Shown here one piece after another: positions 26,120-37,640 of a stretch of 64,000 nt of DNA (position 1 is the stretch's first letter; each line of letters opens with the position of its first letter). The notes beneath the pieces were generated by a model. That model was not told the DNA's origin and made no database searches. It worked only from the letters and a program-made list of their open reading frames with translations. A program made the position numbers and the translations under genes. Source of the DNA: Nannizziopsis barbatae. Lineage: Eukaryota; Ascomycota; Eurotiomycetes; Onygenales; Nannizziopsiaceae. Where the stretch lies: the NCBI GenBank assembly GCA_014964245.1, contig JACVYH010000003.1, forward strand, positions 4,278,001 to 4,342,000. Direction: 5' to 3'.

Positions 26120-29100
26120 GATTATAAGCATCTTAGTTTTTACTTAATTAATTAAATATATTACTTTTTATTATCTAGAAAAATAATCTAAAAAGTTTCA
26201 CATCTTATTATATAGTTTCCTGCATGTGATGTTATTATTAACTGCAAATTCATTTAATATTTATAATTAAATACTTATTACTAGTTACATAATTTATATT
26301 AAATCTCATCATCTTTTTTATTTTATTATAATTAAATAATATATATAAAGACTTAGTAAATAATAAGAAAATGAAAAAAAGAATTAAACAAACATCTTCT
26401 TAAATTTTTAAGTAAAATTAATTATTTTTAATCTTGCTAATTAATTATTTACATGATTATTTATACTTATTATTTAGCATCATAACATTCTTATTTATAA
26501 GTATCTTAAATTTTTAAAAGTTTATAAACTTTTTTATTATTATAAATTACATGCTTTAAATTAGATTTTAATAAAATTAGACTGTAAACAAGTTCAAGTT
26601 AAACTTGAACTTAAACTTGACTTAACTTGAATTAAGTTGAGTTAAGCTCTCATATGAAAATCTCATCAAGTTTTAAGTTAAGTTAAACTTAACTTGATTT
26701 AAGTTAAGTTTTTAACTTAAAAAACTCATATTTTTCATGCATGATCTAATAAAAATAATGACAGTAAGATAAATATTAACTGTATAAAAATGAGAATAGA
26801 ATTATTTAAAAAATCTTGAATTAAGCTTTAAAATGTGCTTACTCTCATATTTTTAGCTATTTTTCTTAATTTTATATTACTTATTAAAAATGTCATGTTA
26901 TTATTATTAAGAATGAAAATTTTAATTTAATAATGAATTTTTAAATACTTATATAAATTTAAGAAAAATAGCTAAAAATACAAGAATAAGCATGTTTTAA
27001 AGCTTAATTCAAGATTCTTTAAATAATTCTATTCTTATTTCTGTATGATTAATATTCATCTCATTATTAATTTATTAATCTGATATCTTAGTAGTAAGTT
27101 TAAAACTTAACTTAACTTAACTTATTTAGACTAAGTTTTAAGCTGAGTCAAGTTATAAATTAAATAATATAAGTTAAGTCTGAGTTAAGTTTAGAAAAGT
27201 TAAAACTTAACTTAACTTAAACTTGTTTGCAATCTAGATAAAATAATCTTAGTATTCTAAATTTCTAATAATATATTAATCTGTAAACTATTATTATTTT
27301 TCTGCAGACTTATCATAAAAAACTTATAAATTTATATAATAAGTTTTATTATTTTATTTCAGATTCTTTATATAATTATCTTATATTAAATAATATTTTT
27401 TACTAATATTAAATTAATTTATAGCTTATTTATACTAATTTTAAAATTATATATATTAAAAAAAAATATAAAAATCTTATAAATATCTTATAAGATTTAA
27501 TAAAAAATAATATTATTTTTTATACATGATGAATTTACACAGCATGATTAACTACTTGTATTTATATATTTATTTTATAAGTTATATAAAATATCTGTAT
27601 AATACTTACTAAGATTTCTGATAAGATTTTTTAAGTTCTAGCTAAGTAAACTCATCTTATTAATATTAAATTTCTTTTATAATTCATGAAAATTAAGGCT
27701 TCAGATACTGATAATATAAAAAATAACTTAAATAATAATAAATTAGTCTTATATATTCAGCAGTCTAGAAATTAGCAGAATTAATAAAATGCTAATTAAA
27801 ATAATAATTAAGATAAAAACAGAAATAGAAATTTAAAAGAAAATAAATAATAACACAGCCTGTATAGCTATAATCTGAACTCTAATCAAGCTAATATATT
27901 ATGTAATTACTATTATAAGAAAAATTATTTATAACATAATTATTACATCTTGCAAAAAAACATATAAATAAGTAAAATAAAATAATTAAAAAATAAATAT
28001 CTTCATCTTATAAGACACATGAATAAAAAGTAAATAATAATATTTATATTATTAAATCTTTAAAATAAATCTGCTAAAGCTGCTCTTATAAAGCAGATTA
28101 AAAAATTTAAAAATTATAATATGAAAAATTACTTTATTAACATTATTAGAATTTTTTATATAAATAATAAGAATAAGAATTTTTTTAGCTGATTAATTAA
28201 TTTTAAAGTCTTAAACATGTTTATAAATATACTAGAGTAATTATTAAATTATAAATTTTTTAAATTTCTAAAAATTATATTATTAGAAGATAATTCATTA
28301 ATAAACATACTTAGTTTCAGTTAGCTAGATATTTCTGTTAATTATAATAATCTCACAGTCTTAATTAAGATCTGATATATCTTAAATCTTGTAAAAAATC
28401 TCATTTTAATTTAATAATTTAATAAACTAGATTATCAGCTTATATTTAGTAATTCTTAGATTAATATTCACTTTTCTAATAAAATTATTTCAATTTTCAG
28501 ATTCTGAATTAACAGCTAACTTTACTAATTAATAAATATATTAATATATCTTAATTAAGTAAAAGCATTAATTATTAAATTAATTAATAACTTATTATTA
28601 TAGCATTAATACATGAAGCATGTTAATTTTAGAATTATTAATAAATTATTTAATATTTCAGTATTTAAATTTTTATTAATTTATAAAGCATGCATGTAAG
28701 TAAAAATGATTAAAATTTCACATTTTTTAAATCTCAAGATAACTTCTTAATTATTAAAGCAGTAAGAAATCATGTTTTTTAATCTAGTATCTTTATAAGA
28801 TATCTCATTTAATAAAACTAAATATATTTTTATTATTATGAAAGATAATTTATAATTTATTTATTTTTATTTTATTATTTTTAAAGCTCTTCTGATAATT
28901 ATTAATATACTTAAAAAATATCTAGTTTTTATTCTTATAAACTTTAAAGCATAAATATAAAAGTAGCATTTAGATAATAATAAATTCATAAATAATAAAA
29001 TTACTTTTTATGCTTAAAAGCATGAAATTAGTTATTTCTTCTCAACTGCTAGTATAAAATAATAAAATAATATTATTAAATAAGTAATTTACTTTCTTTA

Positions 29101-31883
29101 TAAAATATAAAAGATTCTTCATGCAGATGCAAACTTATTAGATAATTATAAATTTAAAGCTGAAGCATGAATTACTGCTACTTATATTATTAATTAGAAA
29201 TTATAAAAAATTTTAAATAGAAAATTTTTTTATAAAATCTTATATAATATTTAATTCTGTTATAAATATTTTCAGCTATAAGATTATCTTATTTATATTT
29301 ATATAAAAATTAAAAATTATAAAAGAAATAATTTTAATTATTATTCTGAAATCTTTATAAGTTATATAAGTAATTTAGATTTTATATATAAGATATTAAA
29401 TCTTTATATACTTAAAATAATTAATTACTTAAATATATTATTTAATAAAACTTTCTTTTCAGAATTTATGATTCTGAGACTGACTAAGTATTAGTATATC
29501 TTATAAAATATAAAAAATTTACTAGAATTTATAATTATTTCAGTATTAATTATATTATACTATCCTGCTTTACAGCAAATTATTCTTATATTACAGAAAA
29601 CTTCTCATTCTAGTACTTAAGAATTTTATAATTTTTTATATAATATTAATAAGCTAGTAGTATTACATATAAGCTTATATATAGAATTATTAAGATATAT
29701 TTTATATATATTTTATATACTTACTACTTAAGCTGCAGATGATATTCTAGTAAATATAAAAGTTATAAAATTATTTTTTAATTAGTTATTTTTTTTATTA
29801 AAGTTTAGAAAATCTCATTTTAATATAAATGATAATTTTTTAGATTATAAATTCATTCTTAAGAATAATAAAAAAGCATGAATACAAATAATAAAGAAGA
29901 AACTAGAAGCTTTTAATATTATGAAAACTTAAAAATTATTTCTGTATAAAAGCATTTTTTTTAGATTAAAAATTATATTTTATAAGTAAGTATATAAGCA
30001 TAAAATATAAATTATTATAAATTAAATTTATCATAAGATAAGACTTGTTATTTAAGAAGATTTATAAAAATAAAAATGTAATTTTAATAAAATTTATATA
30101 CTTATGTTCTTTCTAATTATCTTCTGCTTATTAATAGCATTTATAATAATTTATAACTGAATCTCATGTAATTAAGATATTATTATAGCTTTTCTAAATA
30201 ATAAGATTAATTTTAATATTTATATAGCTTTTTCAGAAGCTATAAATAATAAATTAAAATTCATAAAATTACTAAATTTTTTAGAAAAGATAGTACTAGC
30301 TAAATACATGTGTAAATTACTTTAATCTTTTTATAAATTAAAGCAAGCTTTATAAATTTAATAATATATAATTTATGAATAACTACTCAAGCATAAATTC
30401 TTTAATTATCTGATTAAATAAATTTTTTTTTAAAGAAATAATACTAACAGTTTTATATTATTTTTATTATATGTTAATAATATTTATGTTATAAATATTA
30501 AGATTATTTTAAATGCTCTAGATATTAAACTGCAAGCAGAATATAAAATATAAGATTTTAAACAGTTTAAGCTCTTTTTAAATATAGAAATTAATTATTT
30601 AAGCATCTTAATTTATTTATATTAAACTTGCTACATTAACTAAATTCTTAATTAATTCAGATTAGTTAGTAATCTCATTAATATTCTGCTATTTATAAAT
30701 GAATAATTAATCTTAACATAACTTAGTAATCTGAGTAATCTACTATCTGATAATTTAGCTAAGAAATATTAGTTAATAGTAGAAGCTCTAATATATCTTA
30801 TGATTTTAACATGCTCTAATCTTACTTTTATTTTTTCTTAGTTTTTAAAATTCTTTTTTATTCTAATAAAGTAGCATATGTGAGTTATTACACATGTTTT
30901 ATAATATTTAAAAGATATAAAATATTTAAAAATTAAATATAAATAATTATTAAAGATTTTTAATAAAATACTCATATTAATTAGTTACAGTAATTCTGAT
31001 TTTATTACAAATTTTAATAATTAATAATTAATTTCTAATTATCTATTCATACTTAATAATATTCTGATTACATGAAAATTAAAATAATAATTTCTAATTA
31101 CATGCTTAATTCATAATATTAAATATATAAGTATTATTACTATCTCATATAAGTTTAATTAGCTATAATAGCTTCTTATTATAATAATTCTGAATTATAT
31201 TAAACTTGAACTTAATAAATTTCTTATCATTTTATATGCAGATAATATTAGTATTATTTAGTTAGCTAATGCTTTTTAAGATGCTGTTATATTATTATAT
31301 TTTAAACATATTAATATTTACTTTCATATTATAAAAAAAGTAATAATAAATAAAAAAATTTAATTAAAATATATTTACTCTAGTAAAATAATTATGAATA
31401 TTCTCATAAAAATATTAATAAAAAAACTTTATTAAAAACATGTAAATAAACTAAAATTAATTAAAAGAAATTTTATATAAATAATACTTTTTAGAATGAC
31501 AGTTAATTCATTTGCTCAAGCACAGTTTTCTTATATTTTTTATCTAAAGAAATTTTTTCTGAAATTTTTATCTAGCTTGCATGTAAATAGTTATTTCTCT
31601 CTTCATCTTTCTAACTAAGCTTATTCTCATCTCATCTCTTCTTTCTCCTTCACTTTCTAAAAAAAAAAAAAAAAAAAAAAAAAGAAATCTGAAAGCATGA
31701 CATCTTGAACTACTGGTAATTATTCTTAGTAATTTTTAAACATAAAAGTTACTGATAATAATGACAAGCAGATTATTATGTTATGAGACTTCAAGTTAAT
31801 ATGAATGAAAAATATCATGTTATATAGAGTAAAGTGATATTCATCATCTTTAATGACATTCACATCACATGAGTGAGTGAGAG
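26120..31883 (+). mobile_element. copia internal region, copy B (dead), with MITE insertion
   Basis: The region is collinear with copy A over its whole length once the 659-bp MITE at 26578-27236 is removed. The reverse transcriptase active site reads Y-V-N-N at 30470-30481 (one residue closer to the ancestral YVDD than copy A). The RNase H terminal block lies around 31290-31410. Comparing A and B at the same sites shows almost only C/T and G/A differences. Near the 3' end there is a run of about 25 A at 31660-31683, longer than the nine-A run in copy A. The polypurine tract gagtgagtgagag ends at 31883. Confidence 0.75.
26578..27236. mobile_element. 659-bp-family fold-back hAT MITE, copy 3, inside copia
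   Basis: 659 bp with termini tagactgtaaacaagttcaag and, inverted, tagattgcaaacaagtttaag. Flanking octamers aataaaat (26570-26577) and gataaaat (27237-27244) form an 8-bp duplication with one G-to-A change. The inner arms, about 26765-26880 and 26945-27065, are nearly identical inverted repeats of more than 100 bp, with a loop of about 65 bp between them, so the element can fold back on itself. It interrupts copia copy B where copy A is continuous at 21235-21255, which dates it after the retrotransposon. Confidence 0.88.
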
Positions 31884-32151
31884 TGTTGCAGTGCTAGCTG
31901 CATCTAGTTAGCATCTTAGTCTTTGCCACTCATGTGACCTCAGCCTGATGTTCATCTGGCCTCCTTTCCTAGCTTAGTCAGCCAACACCGCCATAAATAG
32001 CGATTTGGTGCCTCCTCCAATCAATACAGATTATCGCACTATTTCACATCCGGCCTCCTATCCTAGCTTAGTCAGCCAACATCGCCATAAATAGCAATTT
32101 GGTGCCACGTAGCATAGTCCTCCAATCAACACAGATTATAGCACTACTTCA
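31884..32151 (+). repeat. LTR 3 (right), largely unmutated
   Basis: 268 bp from tgttgcagtgctagctgc to cactacttca, with TG...CA ends. It retains CpG sites and shows the ancestral sequence of the family. A segment of about 94 bp is present twice (from about 31956 and from about 32050, each starting near ggcctcct), a duplication absent from the other LTRs. The LTR ends 92 bp upstream of the start codon of the gene at 32244, so it could influence that gene's expression; this is inference. Confidence 0.8.
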
Positions 32152-32243
32152 GTTCCCATAGAGGGAAAACTCAAGATTCCGTGGTTTGAGGCTCCTATTT
32201 ACTTTTCGTGAACTGTTACACGAAAGTACCGTTTTAAGAAGTA

Positions 32244-33004
32244 ATGTTCCGAGCTTTCCTTCATATTCCTTCAGCGAGGGCTACCGTTAGCGGCGCAAGC
32301 CCTTTGAACCGTCGCAACCTGTCGTACGTGTCTCAGCACTCGGTATTCCCAGCTACATTATACCGGTTTCAGATCCACCGTAGGTCGGGTCTCTACGACA
32401 GACGGCTAGAGCAAGATGACTGGGAATATGAAGATGGGGTGGAGGTTTCTGAAGACGACGGACTGGTGCACCCGAAGGTAACACCGCGTGGTAAGTTAAT
32501 GGTGTTCTCTGCTCACTCTCTTGTCTATCCATTTCACTGACGCTATTGTAGTTTCGAACGGAGCCTTGTTTATGCCGAATACGCACTTTATGCAAGAGAT
32601 AACGCGAAGATCCTTCGATAATTATTTGGATGGTGTTGACAATGGCAAGCCCACTGCCGAGCCCCATTACCTTTGCATCCCGCGAGGTCTGTTCGAATCT
32701 TTGACCGTCGAAGTTAGATATGGTTAACAAATTTATTAGGAACCTCCATCCCAAATGTCCTGACCCTATTCCGTGAACAGGCGTCTCGGTTCTCCCTTCA
32801 ACCATCGTATCCCATGACATTGTCCGGTATGTCGGTGTCTTGTAATTATGAAAAACTATTACTAAATCCAGCATAGAGTTGAATGAGGCTCTCACTAAGT
32901 TCTATTCCGTGTCTGGTCGTGTCATTGCCCCCGAAGAATGGCTGGATAAGAATCCGTATCATGAGGCGGGATTTGATGATTCCGAGGACTGGATGAGCAA
33001 GTGA
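32244..33004 (+). CDS. Tse2-like predicted ADP-ribosyltransferase toxin, 4 exons
   Basis: Exons 32244-32490, 32552-32686, 32740-32826 and 32877-33004 keep one frame of 198 codons plus TGA. The introns are 61, 53 and 50 nt, all GT-AG; the second starts gtctgt, a weak donor. The product has a basic, serine- and arginine-rich N-terminus (MFRAFLHIPSARATVSG), possibly a mitochondrial targeting sequence, an acidic stretch DDWEYEDGVEVSEDDG, then the blocks NGALFMPN, a YLCIPRG strand, RFSLQPS, LNEALTKF and a C-terminal EEWL. This order matches, from memory, fungal proteins of the Tse2 ADP-ribosyltransferase toxin family named after the Pseudomonas effector. No stop, frameshift or RIP damage. Target and biological role unknown. 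It is one of two such genes in the island. Confidence 0.65.
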
Positions 33005-33135
33005 CACATCATACTACAATCCTGCATCTGCATGGGACGATTGTGTTTTGTGTGGGTAATATTACTATCCTAATTAGTCAATTCCATACAAGTGCTGGCG
33101 CCTTCAAGCGGCTGGTGACAATTGCTAAAGATTAG

Positions 33136-33396
33136 AAAGTCTGCTGGTCTTATCAACAAGAATACACTAGAGAAGAGAAAAATATGAAAGGTAGATGGGG
33201 TGTTGTGGTGTATGGACAGCTAGGTATGTTACTCCTACTCTTTTCGGAAGTAAGCCCTAATAACAAGGCGAGAAGACAGATGTAACGATGCCAGTTCTAT
33301 TCGACCTAACATACAAATAGAGCGCAAAATACGAAGATTCAAAGCTGAAGAAGAAACAAAAAAGATGAAAGCTGCTTCGCGAAGTGTTGCATATAA
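33136..33396 (+). pseudogene. possible 3' fragment of an unrecognised gene
   Basis: Two open segments (33136-33223 and 33320-33396) join across a plausible 96-nt intron (donor gtatgt, branch-like cctaaca, acceptor aaatag) to give a lysine- and arginine-rich tail containing KGRWGVVVYGQLERKIRRFK. A run of seven A near 33358 puts the frame out of a slightly longer one that would end at 33412, so a frameshift may be present. There is no start codon with a convincing upstream exon; TGA and TAA block the sequence to the left. I do not recognise the family. It lies between the two toxin-like genes and may be a decaying neighbour or noise. Confidence 0.22.
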
Positions 33397-33412
33397 ACAA
33401 AGGAAGCCCTAA

Positions 33413-34505
33413 GGCCGTGCCCTAGTCTCCGTCCCAATCCGGTAATCATGAGGTTAGAAGGCCAGCGCCGTCACAACAGACGCAGCCAAGCACCCTCAAC
33501 CGCTCCTGCTCAGGATTCCATGCCTTCTACAGCTTCCACGCCTGTGATGATCAAAATATTAGATTTGCTGACTGCCGAACGATTAGTGAGCCAACAAAAA
33601 ACAATTAATATATATACGAACCCCTGGAATTCCTAGGCTTGAGCTCTAAACACCGCAGAAGCCTTAGACTCTGGTGTTAGTGGACCTCTCGCCCTGTAAT
33701 ATTATAGAGGGTAAACGAGCAAGGAAGCCCACCAAACGTGCCCAGGGCTATCTTACCGCCCTGAGAGCCTGACCACGTTACATGCAGCTACCACGCGTCT
33801 TTAACCGGTATAATTCGAATAGAGCTGTCCACAACAAACTCGGGTGGTGAAGCAAGATTGGGCTCTCACTCAAAGCGTGAAAATACACCCAGAGCAGACA
33901 TTTATACGTACTAGTATGTTAGGATGCGTACTGACCAACCCCGTTGAACTGACTGCAGAGTGGTTGCACTTGCTGACAATTCTGATACTCAACATTCCAC
34001 CCACGGTCGCCTACTCAAGTTACATGGTGGACCAGGCGGGCACGACAGCAGCATCAGCTACCGAAGCCAGATTGAATGCCGCTTCCGACACAGCAAAGGA
34101 AATGATCAGCTGCGATCATTCAAACAGCTAGGCTACGATAATGGTCACCCTCTCAAGTTGAAATGTAACTAGTAGATTGTTGGAATCCTCACCTAAAACG
34201 GCCCAATTATCACTACAAAGCTGCCAGTTTTCTAGGAGATTTATTTTTTATCAGTTTCATCCAGTCTACAAAGATCAACTACAATTATCAAATATAGTTC
34301 CCGTGTTTCAGACAACATATTGGGAATATGAAAACTGTGGCAGAACGGCCTAACAAGAGACGAACGTTGCTCCGAGTACGAGAATACATAAGAGGAAGTA
34401 AACAAGCAGCCATCTGAGTATATTCCCCTTCGCCAGGGAAGTCCCGCAGCAGAGATTGTAAAATATCCACCATCCCTGACTGCCTAATCAAGTCCTTGTC
34501 ACACA
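33413..34505. other. GC-balanced intergenic stretch, no recognised gene
   Basis: Normal base composition without RIP. Two overlapping + strand open frames (33844-34131 and 33960-34172) exist; the second contains KLHGGPGGHDSSISYRSQIE and RFRHSKGNDQLRSFKQLGYD, which has coding-like composition, but I know no family for it and see no start or splice structure that would make a gene. From 34131 to 34505 is the 3' flank of the reverse-strand gene. Confidence 0.4.
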
Positions 34506-35125
34506 TTATTCAGTTGCTTGAGGATATCGCTGTTGCCACTCTTCCTTGGTCAAATGTTCCTCCTTTGAGTTCAGAAAGTCCGTGATTTTGGCGTTCAACT
34601 CTGGTTTGATAAGTATTTCCCTTAGCGAGAAGATAGGTAGTGTCTCACCTTCTACCGTCATCTCTCTGCTCGCCTGCAATGAATAATGATCATTGAATTC
34701 ATGAACAAGGATGAGGTCATCTGGGAGTTTGGTTCCTGTTTCCTATCAGAGCAGTCCAGGCTAATAAAACAGAATCCGCAACGAACCTGCAGGAACTGAA
34801 TAAACATAGACAGTAGACCCCTTGAATGACTGGACAAGGTTCTGGTGCGTTACAGAATTTGGACGCATTGAAGCACCATTTGGCCCTGGATGAAAATATC
34901 AGAACGCTTGTCATTATTACTGAAAGGGGGCTTATCCTCACATTCGTATGTGTCTGGATTCACGGCCTTGGGCTGGGCTTTTCCAGCATTCGTCAGAAGG
35001 TCAAAGCTGCGCTCCGGTCTCAAGGGGCCTGGCTGAGCTCGAAGGCGCACGGCTGTGCCAGTGTTCACACGGAACAAGTCCTTTGGAATTTTCTTAAAGG
35101 ACTGGATGAACCTGTTATAAGACAT
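34506..35125 (-). CDS. second Tse2-like predicted ADP-ribosyltransferase toxin, 3 exons
   Basis: Reverse strand exons 35125-34942, 34885-34787 and 34720-34506 keep one frame of 165 codons plus TAA. Introns are 56 nt (gtgagg...atccag) and 66 nt (gttcgt...ctcccag). An in-frame ATG at 35158 would add 11 residues; 35125 is preferred because MSYNRFIQSFKKIPKDLFRV starts near the family's first conserved IP-x-x-LFR strand. Further blocks are PERSFDLLTNAGKAQPKA, NGASMRPN, VYVYSVPAG, LILVHEF and a C-terminal EEWQ. It is a divergent paralogue of the gene at 32244, without the basic N-terminal extension, and is convergent with it. The frame is intact and CpG sites remain. Function is predicted from family resemblance only. 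Confidence 0.62.
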
Positions 35126-35159
35126 GTTTGAGCTTGGACAGACAAGGAGCATATGCAAA

Positions 35160-36475
35160 AATCAGTGATTAACTTCTGTTTGTAAACGACCATCATTTAC
35201 TTGAGCGGCCGCTAGGAGAAGGAAGCCGGTATTTATATCACCATTCATGTGCATTCCCTTAGCCGCCAGCAGGAGAAGTGGCCAGATCCTATTGTTACTA
35301 AAAATGGGATTGGCTGTCCCTTCGAAAGCCAGGCCACTGACTGTCAGCGAACAAGAACACTTTTCAGACACAGGAGTCACCCATTGCATAACTGCAATCA
35401 ATGATTGGGTAAAGTTTGCATGGGTTGGCTGCGCCGCGTGGAACAAAGGTCCTATCCTAGCCCAACTGCGGGCACCTTTGGCAGGCTCGGAAAGCCCCGA
35501 TTCGTCGCTCTGTAAGCGCTCGACATGGAAAGAGACCCACAGGAGACAGCCTCTGTTATCTCCAGAACATCGCGAGAAATTCTACTGGCTAGATGGTGGG
35601 CATCCGGTGCTTGCAGCCCATGCCGCCCGTCAGGGTAGACAATAACCCGGGTTGAAGGGAGCTGAGCGAGGGGTTGGGACTCGCAAGGTGATTGGGCTGA
35701 AGGCATGCATTAAGAAATTTGCATTCGCATCGCCGATCTGAAAACCCGATTCGCGAATCACGAAAGTCTCTCCCAGACCATGAGGCAATGGAAGCTGAGA
35801 CTCAAAAAAGAAAGAAAAAAGAAAAAGATGTGTCATATCAGACACAGTCAGTTAATGGGGGAGATGTCGCCGCTTTGCCTCAGACGATACCTTTTTCTTG
35901 GTAACCCCCCATCCCTTGCAGATGGACCCCACCAACAATGAAGGAATGTCAAAAGCTAAATTACGCGCCGATGCTCAAGCCTTGGTGTGATCATCGAGGC
36001 CAGAGAGACATTGAAACCCATGACCAGGGTCAACACCACACCAATGTTCGGTCACTCCGACTGTTGCCGCTGGGCGTCATTCCGCTGCTCTGTGGGGGCG
36101 GGTCCACTTCATACCAATTGATCCTTTCTGCTTAATTCCACAGTCTGTTTGGTTCTGGGAGATGCATCAATGCGCACAATTGAGGACGCCGCAAAGGCGC
36201 AGTTATCCACAGCACCGGAACTCGGCCCGCTCCAGTTTGTTTGTCTTGGCGCTTGTGCCAATGTTCCAGCAACTTGAAGCGTATGGCCGAAAGACAATAG
36301 AATTCTGAGACTGGCAGGACTCATATATCAGACAATAAAAAGGGTTGAGACGAAGACTGGCATTCTGGTATTTGATCGCGACCGTGGAGATTTTGAGATC
36401 AGACTAACATTCTCTTTTGATTGGTACGGTGGCTCAAACTGGCCAGAGGGCAACAAATAATTTTGACATTAATCT
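35160..36475. other. GC-balanced flank, no recognised gene
   Basis: This is upstream of the reverse-strand toxin-like gene and would include its promoter. Open frames of up to 132 codons exist on both strands (for example 35247-35645 +), but they overlap each other and none shows a family motif or splice structure. There is a palindrome gattcgcgaatc at about 35748 and a purine-only run at about 35800-35830. I see no transposon ends. Confidence 0.4.
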
Positions 36476-37640
36476 TTCTTAAAATAGTATATTTTGTGCT
36501 CACTACTTTTTTTACTGCTTTATCTGCTGTATTAATAAGCTGAGATTTATCTATGATACCACCCAGCTCAGATTCCAGGCCTTACTACAGGGGTTATAGA
36601 GTCTGAGCTGCTTAGCAGGGTAACTCATTCTATAGATAGTCTAGCCTAGTAGATCTAGTTAAAAAATCATGCTTGTAGCCCCCATGATTATTATTATGAA
36701 ATGAGAAGAGTTAGGTAACAGATTAATTAATAAGATTGATTAGTTAGTATAATTTAGATGATTAAGAATCTGATCTAAGATGAATAAGTTAGAGTAATTT
36801 TTAATTATTTTATAAAAAAAATACTTTATAAATATAATAATAATTATAAAAGCTATAAGCATGATTTCTTAGCTAAATTTACTAGACTAAACTAATTATA
36901 AAATGAGTTATTCTGCTAAGTAATCTAAGCTTTATAATTTTCTGTAATAGAAGCTAGAAATAATAAAAGTAAATTATCACATGTGAAAAAGATAAAATGT
37001 TAAGATAGTTAAGTAATATCTTAATTATAATGAGAAATAATAAAACTTAAAATTTAAAATCAGATTTTTAAGTAAAAAGCTTACTAATAATTTTAAATTT
37101 TAAGTTTTATTCTTAATAATGCTAAAATCATGTATTTTAATTATATTAAGAATTATATAATTTTTGAAAAAAATAAGAAAAAATTAAATTTTTTTATAAT
37201 TTACTAGATTAAGAAATTCTGCTATATTAAAATTATTTATTACTTTTTAACTAGTTTAAGCTATTATAATTTAAATAATATTAGTATTAAATTATATATA
37301 AATAATAAAACTAATTACTACTTTAGCTTAATTAAATATTTACTATTATATTTTTTATAACCAAATAAAAGCTTGCTAGATTTAAAAATACAGCTAGAAA
37401 TTAAAATTATAATAATATTTAATTATTTTAAATATTATTATTATTATGCTATACTACATGTGAATTATACTGCATATCTAAATAATTAGATTTTAATGCT
37501 TAATTTTAAATTTTCATATTAGAAATCATGTTATTTTAAAAAATGCAATTTCTAAACAGAGTATTTCATCTTAGTTTTCTTTATAAAAGAAACATTTCTT
37601 TTATTTATTAGCTTTATTTTTTTCTAAAAACTATTATAAT
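36476..37640. other. RIP transition zone, then desert
   Basis: From 36476 to about 36720 the sequence is partly mutated, with surviving GC-richer words such as ccaggccttactacagggg, and then becomes full desert. This is the right-hand edge of the GC island. The partly mutated part is probably the end of an unidentified repeat. No gene. Confidence 0.5.

Larger units (their letters stand above)
20622..32151 (+). mobile_element. tandem Ty1/copia retrotransposon pair sharing a central LTR
   Basis: Three related LTRs (20622-20795, 25874-26119, 31884-32151) separate two internal regions of the same kind, 5.08 kb and 5.76 kb (5.1 kb after removing a 659-bp MITE). One 5-bp target duplication encloses the whole: gtttc at 20617-20621 and gttcc at 32152-32156, differing by a C-to-T change. 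Individual copies have no own duplication at the middle LTR. The structure LTR-internal-LTR-internal-LTR fits unequal recombination between copies or a tandem insertion. Both internal regions are RIP-mutated beyond coding. GC content recovers gradually between about 31600 and 31900. Confidence 0.8.

Noticed and set aside
32353..32895. 180-codon reverse-strand open frame
   Set aside because: It is antisense to the spliced toxin-like gene on the + strand, whose exon frames and introns are coherent; this frame has no motif.
35247..35645. 132-codon + strand open frame in the GC island
   Set aside because: Overlaps other open frames on both strands, shows no recognisable domain and lies where the promoter of the reverse-strand gene is expected.
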